A stretch of DNA of 64,000 nucleotides from CAXXOK01 sp001604115 (GTDB taxonomy: Bacteria; Bacillota; Clostridia; Christensenellales; Aristaeellaceae), in NCBI GenBank assembly GCA_034928535.1, contig JAYFOV010000022.1, positions 1 to 64,000 of the forward strand, given 5' to 3'. Below the pieces are notes generated by a model. That model ran no database searches and was not told where the DNA came from. It saw only the letters and a program-made list of their open reading frames with translations. Positions within the stretch are counted from its first letter, which is position 1. Each line of letters starts with the position of its first letter. Position numbers and translations under genes: made by a program. Of this stretch, positions 16,427-23,438 are shown piece by piece.

Positions 16427-16869
16427 GCTTCCTTCTTGCGCATATAATGCAGCTTCATATCGTGCATGGCAGCATACTGCCCTGACAAATCCAACTGGTA
16501 TTGCAGGGCAATCTCACCGCCGCCGTCCTGCGTGCGGGTATGTACTGCTTTTGTGCAGTACAGTGCCATGTCCATGGAACCATAAGGCGTTTGGTACTGA
16601 CTTTCATAACGCTTGCCCTTTTGAAACACCATATTGGCAAAAAACGCGCCCTGACGGCTCATGGTAATGACGCTGTCGCGCACCGTGATGCTGATCTGCT
16701 GCGGCGGTTCGCCTTCATCCAACGACTCCTCATATCGAATGACAGTCTCATCCTTCGCTTCAAAAAGCTGACCGGTGGTAATCAGGCGCATCGTATCCTC
16801 TGGCTGGCCATCCGTATTGGCATGCGCATCCAGTGAAATCAGGATCGGAATGCCCTTGCTTGCCCCCAT
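16423..16869 (-). CDS. DUF1934 (YwiB-like) beta-barrel protein
   Basis: 148 residues. The body (ITTGQLFEAKDETVIRYEES..., SITVRDSVITMSRQG, FQKGKRYESQYQTPYGSMDMALYCTKA, LQYQLDLSGQYAAMHDMKLHY) matches the DUF1934/YwiB calycin-like barrel found in many Firmicutes, function unknown. ATG at 16869 is 7 nt after AGGGAGGG; upstream in-frame codons overlap the divergent promoter region and are not used. First gene of the unit DUF1934-orphan-metallohydrolase. Confidence 0.8.
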   Translation of the reverse strand: MGASKGIPILISLDAHANTDGQPEDTMRLITTGQLFEAKDETVIRYEESLDEGEPPQQISITVRDSVITMSRQGAFFANMVFQKGKRYESQYQTPYGSMDMALYCTKAVHTRTQDGGGEIALQYQLDLSGQYAAMHDMKLHYMRKKEA

Positions 16870-16905
16870 AGTACCCTCCCTGTTCCCCCTTTGGGGAGAA
16901 CCTGA

Positions 16906-16911
16906 TATAAT
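16906..16911 (+). promoter_or_regulatory. Extended -10 of the ispE promoter
   Basis: TGATATAAT (TG-n-TATAAT) with its hexamer at 16906-16911; no good -35. It lies in the 75-nt divergent gap and would start the ispE transcript about 30 nt before the ATG. Confidence 0.55.
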
Positions 16912-16916
16912 AGGTA

Positions 16917-16945
16917 AATATAGCACAAGAAGGGACTGTGTGCAA
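16917..16945 (-). promoter_or_regulatory. Promoter for the DUF1934 operon
   Basis: Minus strand TTGCAC (16940-16945), 17-nt spacer, TATATT (16917-16922). It overlaps the ispE start and its -10, so the divergent transcripts probably compete. Confidence 0.55.
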
Positions 16946-17823
16946 TGCTGAGGCTGATGGCGCGCGGAAAAATCAACTGGTCGCTCGATATTATTGGGGT
17001 GCGCGCGGATGGATACCACTTGATGGATATGCTGATGGAAAGCGTCGCCCTGCATGATACGCTGGCGCTAAGCCCCGCCGCTTCTCTGGCGCTTACGATC
17101 GGCGGCAGACGTGACCTGCCTGCCGCAAACAATTTGGTGCTCAAAGCGGCGCACGTATTGCAGGCTGCGTGCGGGGTCTCTTGCGGTGCAAGCATCCGGC
17201 TTGAAAAGCGCATTCCCGTTGGCGCTGGCATGGGCGGCGGCAGCGCGGACGCCGCCGCGGCGCTGATAGGGCTGAACATGCTCTGGAACACCGGGCTTGA
17301 CCTTATGCAGCTGCAAGCGCTGGCTCTTCCGCTTGGTGCGGACATCCCTTTTATGCTTGAAGGCGGTATCGCCCGTGTGGGTGGCATTGGGGAGGACATC
17401 CGCCCATTGCCGGCAGCGCCTGCCATGCATGTAGTGTTGGTGCAGCCCTGTCCAGGACTTGCCACAAGGACTGTATTTTCGGCTTTTGATGGCCTTCCCG
17501 CAGTAAAGCATCCTTTGACGGATGCAGCGCAGACATCGCTGCTGGCGCGGGATATGGCGCTCCTAAACACCTATGCCGGCAACGTCCTGTTGCAAGCCAG
17601 CTTGCAAGCGCGCCCCCAGATCGGGGAAGCGATTGCCGCGCTGGAAGCATGCGATGCGGAATTCGCCAATATGACGGGCAGCGGCAGCGCAGTGTTTGGC
17701 GCCTTCCATCAGGCGGTGCATGCGCAAGCGGCATACCGAGTGCTAAAAAAACGCTGGCAACGCTGCTGGCTCACCCAAACTGCACCCCAGGGAATCATTT
17801 GGGAAGTGACCGGTAATCCCTGA
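16945..17823 (+). CDS. ispE: 4-diphosphocytidyl-2-C-methyl-D-erythritol kinase
   Basis: Phosphorylates CDP-methylerythritol at the 2-hydroxyl with ATP, the fourth step of the MEP route to isoprenoids, and so supplies undecaprenyl carrier for the wall. 292 residues. RGKINWSLDIIGVRADGYH is the IspE N-terminus (Lys and Asp-Gly-Tyr-His); PVGAGMGGGSADAAAAL is the GHMP ATP-binding loop; NMTGSGSAVFGAF is the third GHMP motif. It stands alone on the plus strand between divergent and convergent genes. ATG at 16945 gives the normal family start; ATG at 16957 is less likely. Confidence 0.95.
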   Translation: MLRLMARGKINWSLDIIGVRADGYHLMDMLMESVALHDTLALSPAASLALTIGGRRDLPAANNLVLKAAHVLQAACGVSCGASIRLEKRIPVGAGMGGGSADAAAALIGLNMLWNTGLDLMQLQALALPLGADIPFMLEGGIARVGGIGEDIRPLPAAPAMHVVLVQPCPGLATRTVFSAFDGLPAVKHPLTDAAQTSLLARDMALLNTYAGNVLLQASLQARPQIGEAIAALEACDAEFANMTGSGSAVFGAFHQAVHAQAAYRVLKKRWQRCWLTQTAPQGIIWEVTGNP

Positions 17824-17832
17824 ACTGCATAC

Positions 17833-17872
17833 AAAAATCGGCCGCACGCTTAGCAGCATGCGGCCGATTTTT
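17833..17872. terminator. Bidirectional intrinsic terminator
   Basis: A 14-bp perfect stem (AAAAATCGGCCGCA with its complement), T-rich on the right and A-rich on the left. It ends ispE on the plus strand and the UPF0210 gene on the minus strand. Confidence 0.92.
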
Positions 17873-17877
17873 CTTCA

Positions 17878-19224
17878 TCAGTTTTTCAAGCTTTGCAACG
17901 GTGCGGGGATCCTTCCCCCACGCTCAATAAAGGCATCATTATTGAAGGTGTTGACCTTCATAATAGGCGCATAACCAAAGAGCCCGCCAAAATTGATGCT
18001 GTCCCCCACGCCTTTGCCAACGGCCGGAATCACCCGCACCGCTGTGGTCTTACTGTTGACCATGCCTATGGCCACCTCATCTGCAATGATGCCTGCAATG
18101 GTGTTGGCGCTGGTATCACCGGGGATGGCGATCATGTCCAGCCCCACGGAGCAGACACAGGTCATTGCCTCCAGCTTTTCAATGGTCAGGCAATCGGCTG
18201 TGGCGGCTTCAATCATGCCGATATCCTCGCTCACGGGGATAAATGCTCCGCTCAGACCGCCCACATGGCTGGATGCCATGACTCCACCCTTTTTGACCAT
18301 ATCGTTGAGCATGGCTAAGGCGGCGGTGGTGCCGGGCGCACCGGCCATTTCCAAACCCATCTCCTTGAGGATATAAGCAACGCTATCCCCCCGCGCGGGC
18401 GTGGGTGCCAGGGAGAGATCCACGATGCCAAAGGGCACGCCAAGACGCTTTGCCGCTTCCTGTGCTACCAACTCGCCAACGCGTGTGATTTTGAAAGCAG
18501 TACGCTTGATGGTTTCAGCCACTACGTCAAAGGGCTGCCCGCGGACGCATTCCAGTGCGCGCTGCACCACACCCGGGCCGCTGACCCCTACGTTTACAAC
18601 GCATTCAGGTTCCCCTACGCCATGAAACGCACCGGCCATAAAAGGATTATCCTCTACGGCATTGGCAAACACGACCAGCTTGGCACATCCAAAGCTATCC
18701 TGCTCCGCAGTCAGCTCGGCTGTGCGTTTGATGATGTGCCCCATTTTACGTACTGCATCCATATTGATGCCGCTGCGCGTACTGGCCACATTTACACTGC
18801 CGCACAGACGCGTGGTTTTGGCAAAAACTTCCGGCATGCTTTCCAGCAAAATGTTTTCAGCATGAGTGCTTCCCTTGTGCATCAGCGCGCCGTAACCGCC
18901 TATCAGGTTCACGCCCACATCCCCGGCCGCCTTGTCCAGCGCGATGGCAATGCGCATGGGATCCGTCCCGGAGATCATGCTCACCGGCGTCACGCTGAGC
19001 CGTTTGTTGACGATCGGCACCCCTAGCTCGCTCTCCAGATCCTCGCCTACGCGCACAAGGTTGCCAGCCATACGGCGTATTTTTTCGTACACACATTCGG
19101 CGGTGGCCGCGTCGCTATCCCGGCGGCAATCCAGCAGATTGATACCCAGCGTGATGGTGCGGATATCAAAATGCTGCTCTTGGATCATCCGTATCGTTTG
19201 CAGGATCTCGTTTGTTTCAAGCAT
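17878..19224 (-). CDS. UPF0210 (DUF711, PFL-fold) protein
   Basis: 448 residues, close to the usual length of about 450. Family sequence runs throughout (ETIRMI...HFDIRTITLGINLLDC, VNKRLSVTPVSM, SRSG-type MDAVRKMG, GVSGPGVV, GFVDLSLAPTPARGDSVA, GAFIPVSEDIGMI, VGLDMIAIPGDTSANTIAGIIADE). The family is predicted to share the ten-stranded barrel of pyruvate formate-lyase and has no proven reaction. It is paired with a UPF0237 ACT-domain gene 13 nt upstream, a pairing seen across Firmicutes; the small protein may regulate the larger. Start ATG 19224 follows GGGAGGCG. Confidence 0.9.
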   Translation of the reverse strand: MLETNEILQTIRMIQEQHFDIRTITLGINLLDCRRDSDAATAECVYEKIRRMAGNLVRVGEDLESELGVPIVNKRLSVTPVSMISGTDPMRIAIALDKAAGDVGVNLIGGYGALMHKGSTHAENILLESMPEVFAKTTRLCGSVNVASTRSGINMDAVRKMGHIIKRTAELTAEQDSFGCAKLVVFANAVEDNPFMAGAFHGVGEPECVVNVGVSGPGVVQRALECVRGQPFDVVAETIKRTAFKITRVGELVAQEAAKRLGVPFGIVDLSLAPTPARGDSVAYILKEMGLEMAGAPGTTAALAMLNDMVKKGGVMASSHVGGLSGAFIPVSEDIGMIEAATADCLTIEKLEAMTCVCSVGLDMIAIPGDTSANTIAGIIADEVAIGMVNSKTTAVRVIPAVGKGVGDSINFGGLFGYAPIMKVNTFNNDAFIERGGRIPAPLQSLKN

Positions 19225-19237
19225 GGTACGCCTCCCG

Positions 19238-19510
19238 TCAAATGCGGTGCATGGCTGCAAAAATGTCCATGCGTTGGATGTTCACCATTACGCCAATTTC
19301 CTGGCCAACCAGGGCGAGGTTATTGGCCACCTGTTGAAAGTTTTCGCCTGCACCCTCCAGATCGACCACCATCAGCATGGTAAAGCATCCATCCAAGATG
19401 GTCTGCGAAATCTCCAAAATATTGATATTCTGCTCACACAGGGAGGTGCTCACCTTGGCAATGATGCCGACCCTATCCTGCCCGGTCACAGAAACCAGTG
19501 CTTTTTGCAT
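19238..19510 (-). CDS. ACT-domain protein, UPF0237
   Basis: 90 residues, one complete ACT domain (KALVSVTGQDRVGIIAKVSTSLCEQNINILEISQ...). ACT domains bind small ligands, often amino acids, and regulate partner enzymes. ATG 19510 lies after a GGAGGGGAAC-like Shine-Dalgarno; the longer in-frame start at 19570 is unlikely for this family. Forms an operon with the UPF0210 gene. Ligand unknown. Confidence 0.9.
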   Translation of the reverse strand: MQKALVSVTGQDRVGIIAKVSTSLCEQNINILEISQTILDGCFTMLMVVDLEGAGENFQQVANNLALVGQEIGVMVNIQRMDIFAAMHRI

Positions 19511-19636
19511 CCCGTTCCCCTCCAAAATCAAGCTGATTGTTACAATACCGCACTCCCTTCGGCGTGTCAATGCGGCGGGTTGCTTTTTTTGTGGTTTCGT
19601 GTATCATAATTGAAATGTAGAAATGGAGGAAGGTTC

Positions 19637-20479
19637 ATGCAAAAGCGCGCGCTGGCCATACACGATATTTCCTGTGTAGGGCGGTGTTCCCTCACGGTGG
19701 CGCTCCCGATCCTTTCGGCAGCGGGGGTCAATACAGCCGTTGTGCCCACCGCGTTGCTCAGCACCCACACCGGGGAATTTACCGGCTATACCAACCTGGA
19801 CTTGACGGATCAGATCCTGCCCATCACCAGCCATTTGGCAACGCTAGGTTTGCACTTTGATGCGCTGTATACCGGCTATTTGGGCTCCGTGACACAGGTG
19901 AGCCATGTGCTCCGGATGATTGAAGCGCTTACGGACCCCAAGACACAGATCTTTGTGGATCCAGCCTTTGCTGATCACGGGCGGCTCTACTCCCTGATGG
20001 ATGCTACTATGCCAGAGCGCATGCGGGATTTATGTCGGCGGGCGCACACCATCGTGCCTAACATGACCGAAGCCGCCTTCTTGCTGGATCGCCCCTTTCG
20101 GGATGGCGGATATGATGAGGCCTATGTGCTGGAGTTAGCGCGTGCGCTGGCAAAGCTGGGTCCCACTGGGATCGTGATCACCGATGTGGCGCTGCAACCC
20201 GATCAAACCGGCATTGCGGTGTATGATGCGCCGAGCGATACCTTTACCCTCAGGTTCAGACCCAGATTCCCAGGGGTCTTTCATGGCACAGGCGATGTGT
20301 TCGCCAGTTTTGTGCTCTCCGGTTTGCTCAGCGGCTTTGATCTGATGAAAGCCGCCAACATGGCACTGGAACTGACGCACCGCTGCATCCGCCTCACGCT
20401 CGAAGCCGGGGAACCACTCCGCTACGGGGTGCAGTTTGAGCGGGTTTTACCGGAACTGATGCTCGCGCTGCAAACCTGA
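19637..20479 (+). CDS. pdxY: Pyridoxal/pyridoxamine kinase (PdxY-like)
   Basis: 280 residues, ribokinase fold. The N-terminus RALAIHDISCVGRCSLTVALPILSAAG is the pyridoxal kinase signature (substrate pocket Ser/Asp and GxCS loop); TGYLGS and VDPAFADHG follow; FHGTGDVFASFVLSG holds the catalytic Asp of the GTGD anion hole. It makes pyridoxal 5'-phosphate by salvage, which ilvE in this window needs. ATG at 19637 follows GGAGGAAGG. Stand-alone gene; a 26-bp hairpin follows. ThiD-type activity on HMP is possible but less likely. Confidence 0.88.
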   Translation: MQKRALAIHDISCVGRCSLTVALPILSAAGVNTAVVPTALLSTHTGEFTGYTNLDLTDQILPITSHLATLGLHFDALYTGYLGSVTQVSHVLRMIEALTDPKTQIFVDPAFADHGRLYSLMDATMPERMRDLCRRAHTIVPNMTEAAFLLDRPFRDGGYDEAYVLELARALAKLGPTGIVITDVALQPDQTGIAVYDAPSDTFTLRFRPRFPGVFHGTGDVFASFVLSGLLSGFDLMKAANMALELTHRCIRLTLEAGEPLRYGVQFERVLPELMLALQT

Positions 20480-20533
20480 AGCATGCACACGGGTCACTCC
20501 CGCATCAACCCATCGGTATAAACGCATCTACTA

Positions 20534-20593
20534 CACGCAAGCCAAACGAGCGCCGCCCTGAAGCATGAGGGCGGCGCTCGTTTGGCTTGCGTG
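20534..20593. terminator. 26-bp perfect hairpin between convergent genes
   Basis: Arms 20534-20559 and 20568-20593 are perfectly complementary over 26 bp, with an 8-nt loop (GAAGCATG). It lies between pdxY (plus) and the symporter (minus). No T-run follows on either strand, so an RNase-processed or factor-assisted 3' end is as likely as classic termination. Confidence 0.65.
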
Positions 20594-20599
20594 ACGTGC

Positions 20600-22120
20600 C
20601 TAGTCGGCTTGTCCAAAAATCATGTCCAGATCCGCTGCGGGCAGTGCCGTACGCTGAGTCAGCACACTTACGATGGGCACGACGATCAACCCACTAAGCA
20701 TAGCCAAGGCACCGCTGTATGGCGCGAGTGACATATCTCCCGAGACCAACGGCGGCAGGAGAGAAACCAGCGCCCCCACGAAAATGCCGGCAAACGCACC
20801 GGCTTTGGTGGCACCGCGCCATAGAAGCCCATACAGGAAAGGGGCCAGAAACGCTCCGGCGATGGTACCCCAAGAAAGTGACATCAGCGACATGATGGGC
20901 GTATGCTGCATCAGGAAGTTGATTGCCAAAGACAGGATCACAAAAACGATGCATAGGCTGCGCATGGTCCACAGGGATGCCTTGGGCTTCATGCCGGGTG
21001 CAATCGTGCCCAGCAGATCCAGCGTAATGACCGAAGAGGAAGAAAGCACCAGAGCAGTCAGCGTGGATACGCTGGCCGACAGCAACAGCACCACGAACAG
21101 GCCCAGCATTGCATCCGGAATCCCGACCACTTCTTTGTTGGTGAGCATGGTGGGCATGATTTGATCCATGGGCAGTGCTTTACTGTTGACCAACGATGCC
21201 AAAGTTTGCCCGGTAGCGGGGTCAGTTATTTTACTGAGCACTACGCGCCCGAAGCTGCCCGCAAAATATGCGCCGCCTGCAATAATCAGCGCAAATAAGG
21301 TGGAGATGACCGTCGCACGGCGTACGCTTTTTTCATCCTTGATGGCAAAGAATTTGTGAATCATTTGCGGCATACCCAGCACGCCCAGTGAAGTCAGGAT
21401 CACATTGCTCAGCAGCCAGGCGCCCTTGCCCTGGGGCGGGAACAAGGTATTCATGCTGAAGCCGCCAACATCCTGCGTGCCCAGCAAGGCCATGCCCTCC
21501 TGCAGACCGCCGGCCGCCTTCACAATGTAGAACACCACCGCAGCAATGCCCACTAGCATGATGATGCCCTGAATAAAATCCGTGATGGCCGTAGCCTTGT
21601 AACCGCCTGCAAACAAGTACAGCGCGGAAAGCAGCGCAATGCCGACCACGCACCACGTATAGTCAAACCCGAAAGCCTTGGTAAACATATTGCCCAGGCC
21701 TTTATACACACTGGCGCTATAGGGCAGCAAGAAAACAAAAATGATTACGCTGGCGATGATTTTCAGCGTTTTGCTTTGGTAACGCTTTTCAAAAAAGCCC
21801 GGCAATGTGCCTACCTGCAACAGTTCCCCAATGCGGCGTGTCGGCTTGGCAAGCAGCGCCCAAGCCAGCAAGCTGCCGATCACGGCATTACCAATCCCGC
21901 ACCACACCGCCGATAGACCCACGTTCCAGCCGGTCGACCCTGCATAACCAACGATGATTACGGCAGAAAAATAACTCGCACCGTAGCTGAATGCACTCAT
22001 CCACGGTCCGATGTTTCGGCCTCCTAACAGAAAGCCGTTTAGTGAAAGGTTTTTTCGTGCTGTGAAGAAAATGACCACAACCATCATCAGGGCATACGCT
22101 ACCAAGACTGCATATTTCAT
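20600..22120 (-). CDS. Sodium:solute symporter (SSS family)
   Basis: 506 residues with about 13 hydrophobic segments, the size of PutP/PanF-type carriers. The N-terminus MKYAVLVAYALMMVVVIFFTARKN and GFLLGGRNIGPW(MSAFSYGASYFSAV) correspond to the conserved TM1-TM2 sodium-binding region; later FAGGYKATAITDFIQGIIM is the SSS signature. Substrate could be a proline-, pantothenate- or sialic-type solute; sequence does not decide. ATG 22120 lies after GGAAGGCGGA. Probable -10 at 22171-22176. Confidence 0.88.
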   Translation of the reverse strand: MKYAVLVAYALMMVVVIFFTARKNLSLNGFLLGGRNIGPWMSAFSYGASYFSAVIIVGYAGSTGWNVGLSAVWCGIGNAVIGSLLAWALLAKPTRRIGELLQVGTLPGFFEKRYQSKTLKIIASVIIFVFLLPYSASVYKGLGNMFTKAFGFDYTWCVVGIALLSALYLFAGGYKATAITDFIQGIIMLVGIAAVVFYIVKAAGGLQEGMALLGTQDVGGFSMNTLFPPQGKGAWLLSNVILTSLGVLGMPQMIHKFFAIKDEKSVRRATVISTLFALIIAGGAYFAGSFGRVVLSKITDPATGQTLASLVNSKALPMDQIMPTMLTNKEVVGIPDAMLGLFVVLLLSASVSTLTALVLSSSSVITLDLLGTIAPGMKPKASLWTMRSLCIVFVILSLAINFLMQHTPIMSLMSLSWGTIAGAFLAPFLYGLLWRGATKAGAFAGIFVGALVSLLPPLVSGDMSLAPYSGALAMLSGLIVVPIVSVLTQRTALPAADLDMIFGQAD

Positions 22121-22170
22121 GGTGAGTCCGCCTTCCATCCTACTCTGCCCGATCAGGGCGCTACGGTATG

Positions 22171-22198
22171 ATTATACATCCTTTGGGCGAAATAACAA
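22171..22198 (-). promoter_or_regulatory. Probable promoter for the symporter gene
   Basis: Minus strand TTGTTA (22193-22198), 16-nt spacer, TATAAT (22171-22176), about 45 nt before the start. The -35 is weak. Confidence 0.5.
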
Positions 22199-22331
22199 TA
22201 GTATCATACAAAGGCAATACAAAGAAAACGCAGCCTTCAATTTCTTGTTGCTTTTTCTGCATGAGCGTTGCCACAACGCGGTCTCGTACGCTGCTTAATG
22301 CTGCCGTGCGGCGCCATGCCCGATGTAATCA

Positions 22332-22359
22332 TTGACAAACGCACAGTTTATTGTATCAT
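22332..22359 (+). promoter_or_regulatory. Promoter for the phoH-pgpH-ybeY/cdd-era operon
   Basis: TTGACA (22332-22337), 16-nt spacer, TATCAT (22354-22359). About 80 nt of leader precede the TTG start of phoH. Confidence 0.7.
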
Positions 22360-22445
22360 TAAGGGTGACCGTGCAAAGCTATGCAAGCATACCATTTGCG
22401 GGTCACTGGCGGCGCATGGTGCCGCGATGAACGGAGGAACATTTT

Positions 22446-23438
22446 TTGTCGGCAGAAGTTACGGCTTCCATCTCCTTGGAGAGCATGGAATCATGTCTGA
22501 GCCTGTTTGGTGCCAACAACCGCAATGTGCCGCTGCTGGAAACCGAATTGGGCATTGATTTGGCCACTCGCGGTGCTGACCTGCGCATTAGCGGAAGCGA
22601 AGCGAATGTTGATCTGGCTGTTCAGGTTGTTGAAAAAATCAAATCACTGGTGCGCCGCAATGCGCAAATAGACCGTACCACGCTTCGCTATGCCATCTCC
22701 CTTGCCAAGGAAGGCGAGCTGGATCGGCTGGATGATATTGCTTTTGAAGTGGTGGCCATCACCCATCGCGGCCGCCCCATCCGCTGCAAAACATTGGGAC
22801 AGTATCAATATGTCAAGGCCATTCGGGAGCATGAGCTCACCTTTGCGCTTGGCCCCGCGGGCACAGGCAAGACCTATCTTGCCATGGCGCTGGCTGTGGT
22901 GGCGCTGCGCAACAAAGAAATCGAGCGCATTGTGCTCACTCGCCCTGCTGTGGAAGCGGGAGAGAAACTGGGCTTTTTGCCCGGTGATTTGAACCAGAAA
23001 GTGGATCCCTACCTGCGCCCGCTCTATGATGCGCTGTATGACATGATGGGTGCGGATGCCTACCAGCGGCTGCAGGAGCGCGGCGTGTTGGAAGTCGCTC
23101 CGCTGGCCTATATGCGTGGCAGAACACTGTCTGAAAGCTTTATTATTTTGGACGAGGCACAAAACACGACCCCCGAACAGATGAAGATGTTCCTGACCCG
23201 TTTTGGTGCAGGCTCCAAGGTTGTGATCACGGGAGACGATACCCAGACGGATCTGCCTTTTGGCAAGCAGTCCGGGTTGCTGCAGGCTGCCAAAGTGCTG
23301 GAAGGAATTCCGGAAATCGCCATGATCAAACTGACCCATGCGGACGTGGTGCGCCATGATCTGGTTCAGACAGTCGTCAAGGCCTATGAAGCATATGAAC
23401 GGGCACACAATGGGAGGAATACCGGGCATGACGCCTAA
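22446..23438 (+). CDS. phoH: PhoH-family ATPase (PhoH-like)
   Basis: 330 residues. An N-terminal KH-like RNA-binding part (about 20-95) precedes a P-loop ATPase: Walker A GPAGTGKT, Walker B FIILDEAQN, sensor VITGDDTQTDLP. PhoH ATPases are linked to RNA metabolism and in Firmicutes lie next to ybeY and era, as here. The start is TTG at 22446: GGAGG lies 7 nt upstream, and the next in-frame ATG would cut the N-terminus. The gene overlaps the next by 11 nt. First gene of a four-gene operon concerned with ribosome and RNA maturation. Confidence 0.92.
   Translation: MSAEVTASISLESMESCLSLFGANNRNVPLLETELGIDLATRGADLRISGSEANVDLAVQVVEKIKSLVRRNAQIDRTTLRYAISLAKEGELDRLDDIAFEVVAITHRGRPIRCKTLGQYQYVKAIREHELTFALGPAGTGKTYLAMALAVVALRNKEIERIVLTRPAVEAGEKLGFLPGDLNQKVDPYLRPLYDALYDMMGADAYQRLQERGVLEVAPLAYMRGRTLSESFIILDEAQNTTPEQMKMFLTRFGAGSKVVITGDDTQTDLPFGKQSGLLQAAKVLEGIPEIAMIKLTHADVVRHDLVQTVVKAYEAYERAHNGRNTGHDA

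Larger units (their letters stand above)
22121..22445. other. Divergent intergenic region, symporter / phoH
   Basis: 325 nt between divergent genes. It holds the symporter promoter on the left and the phoH promoter on the right; the middle (22200-22330) shows nothing recognisable. Confidence 0.6.
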
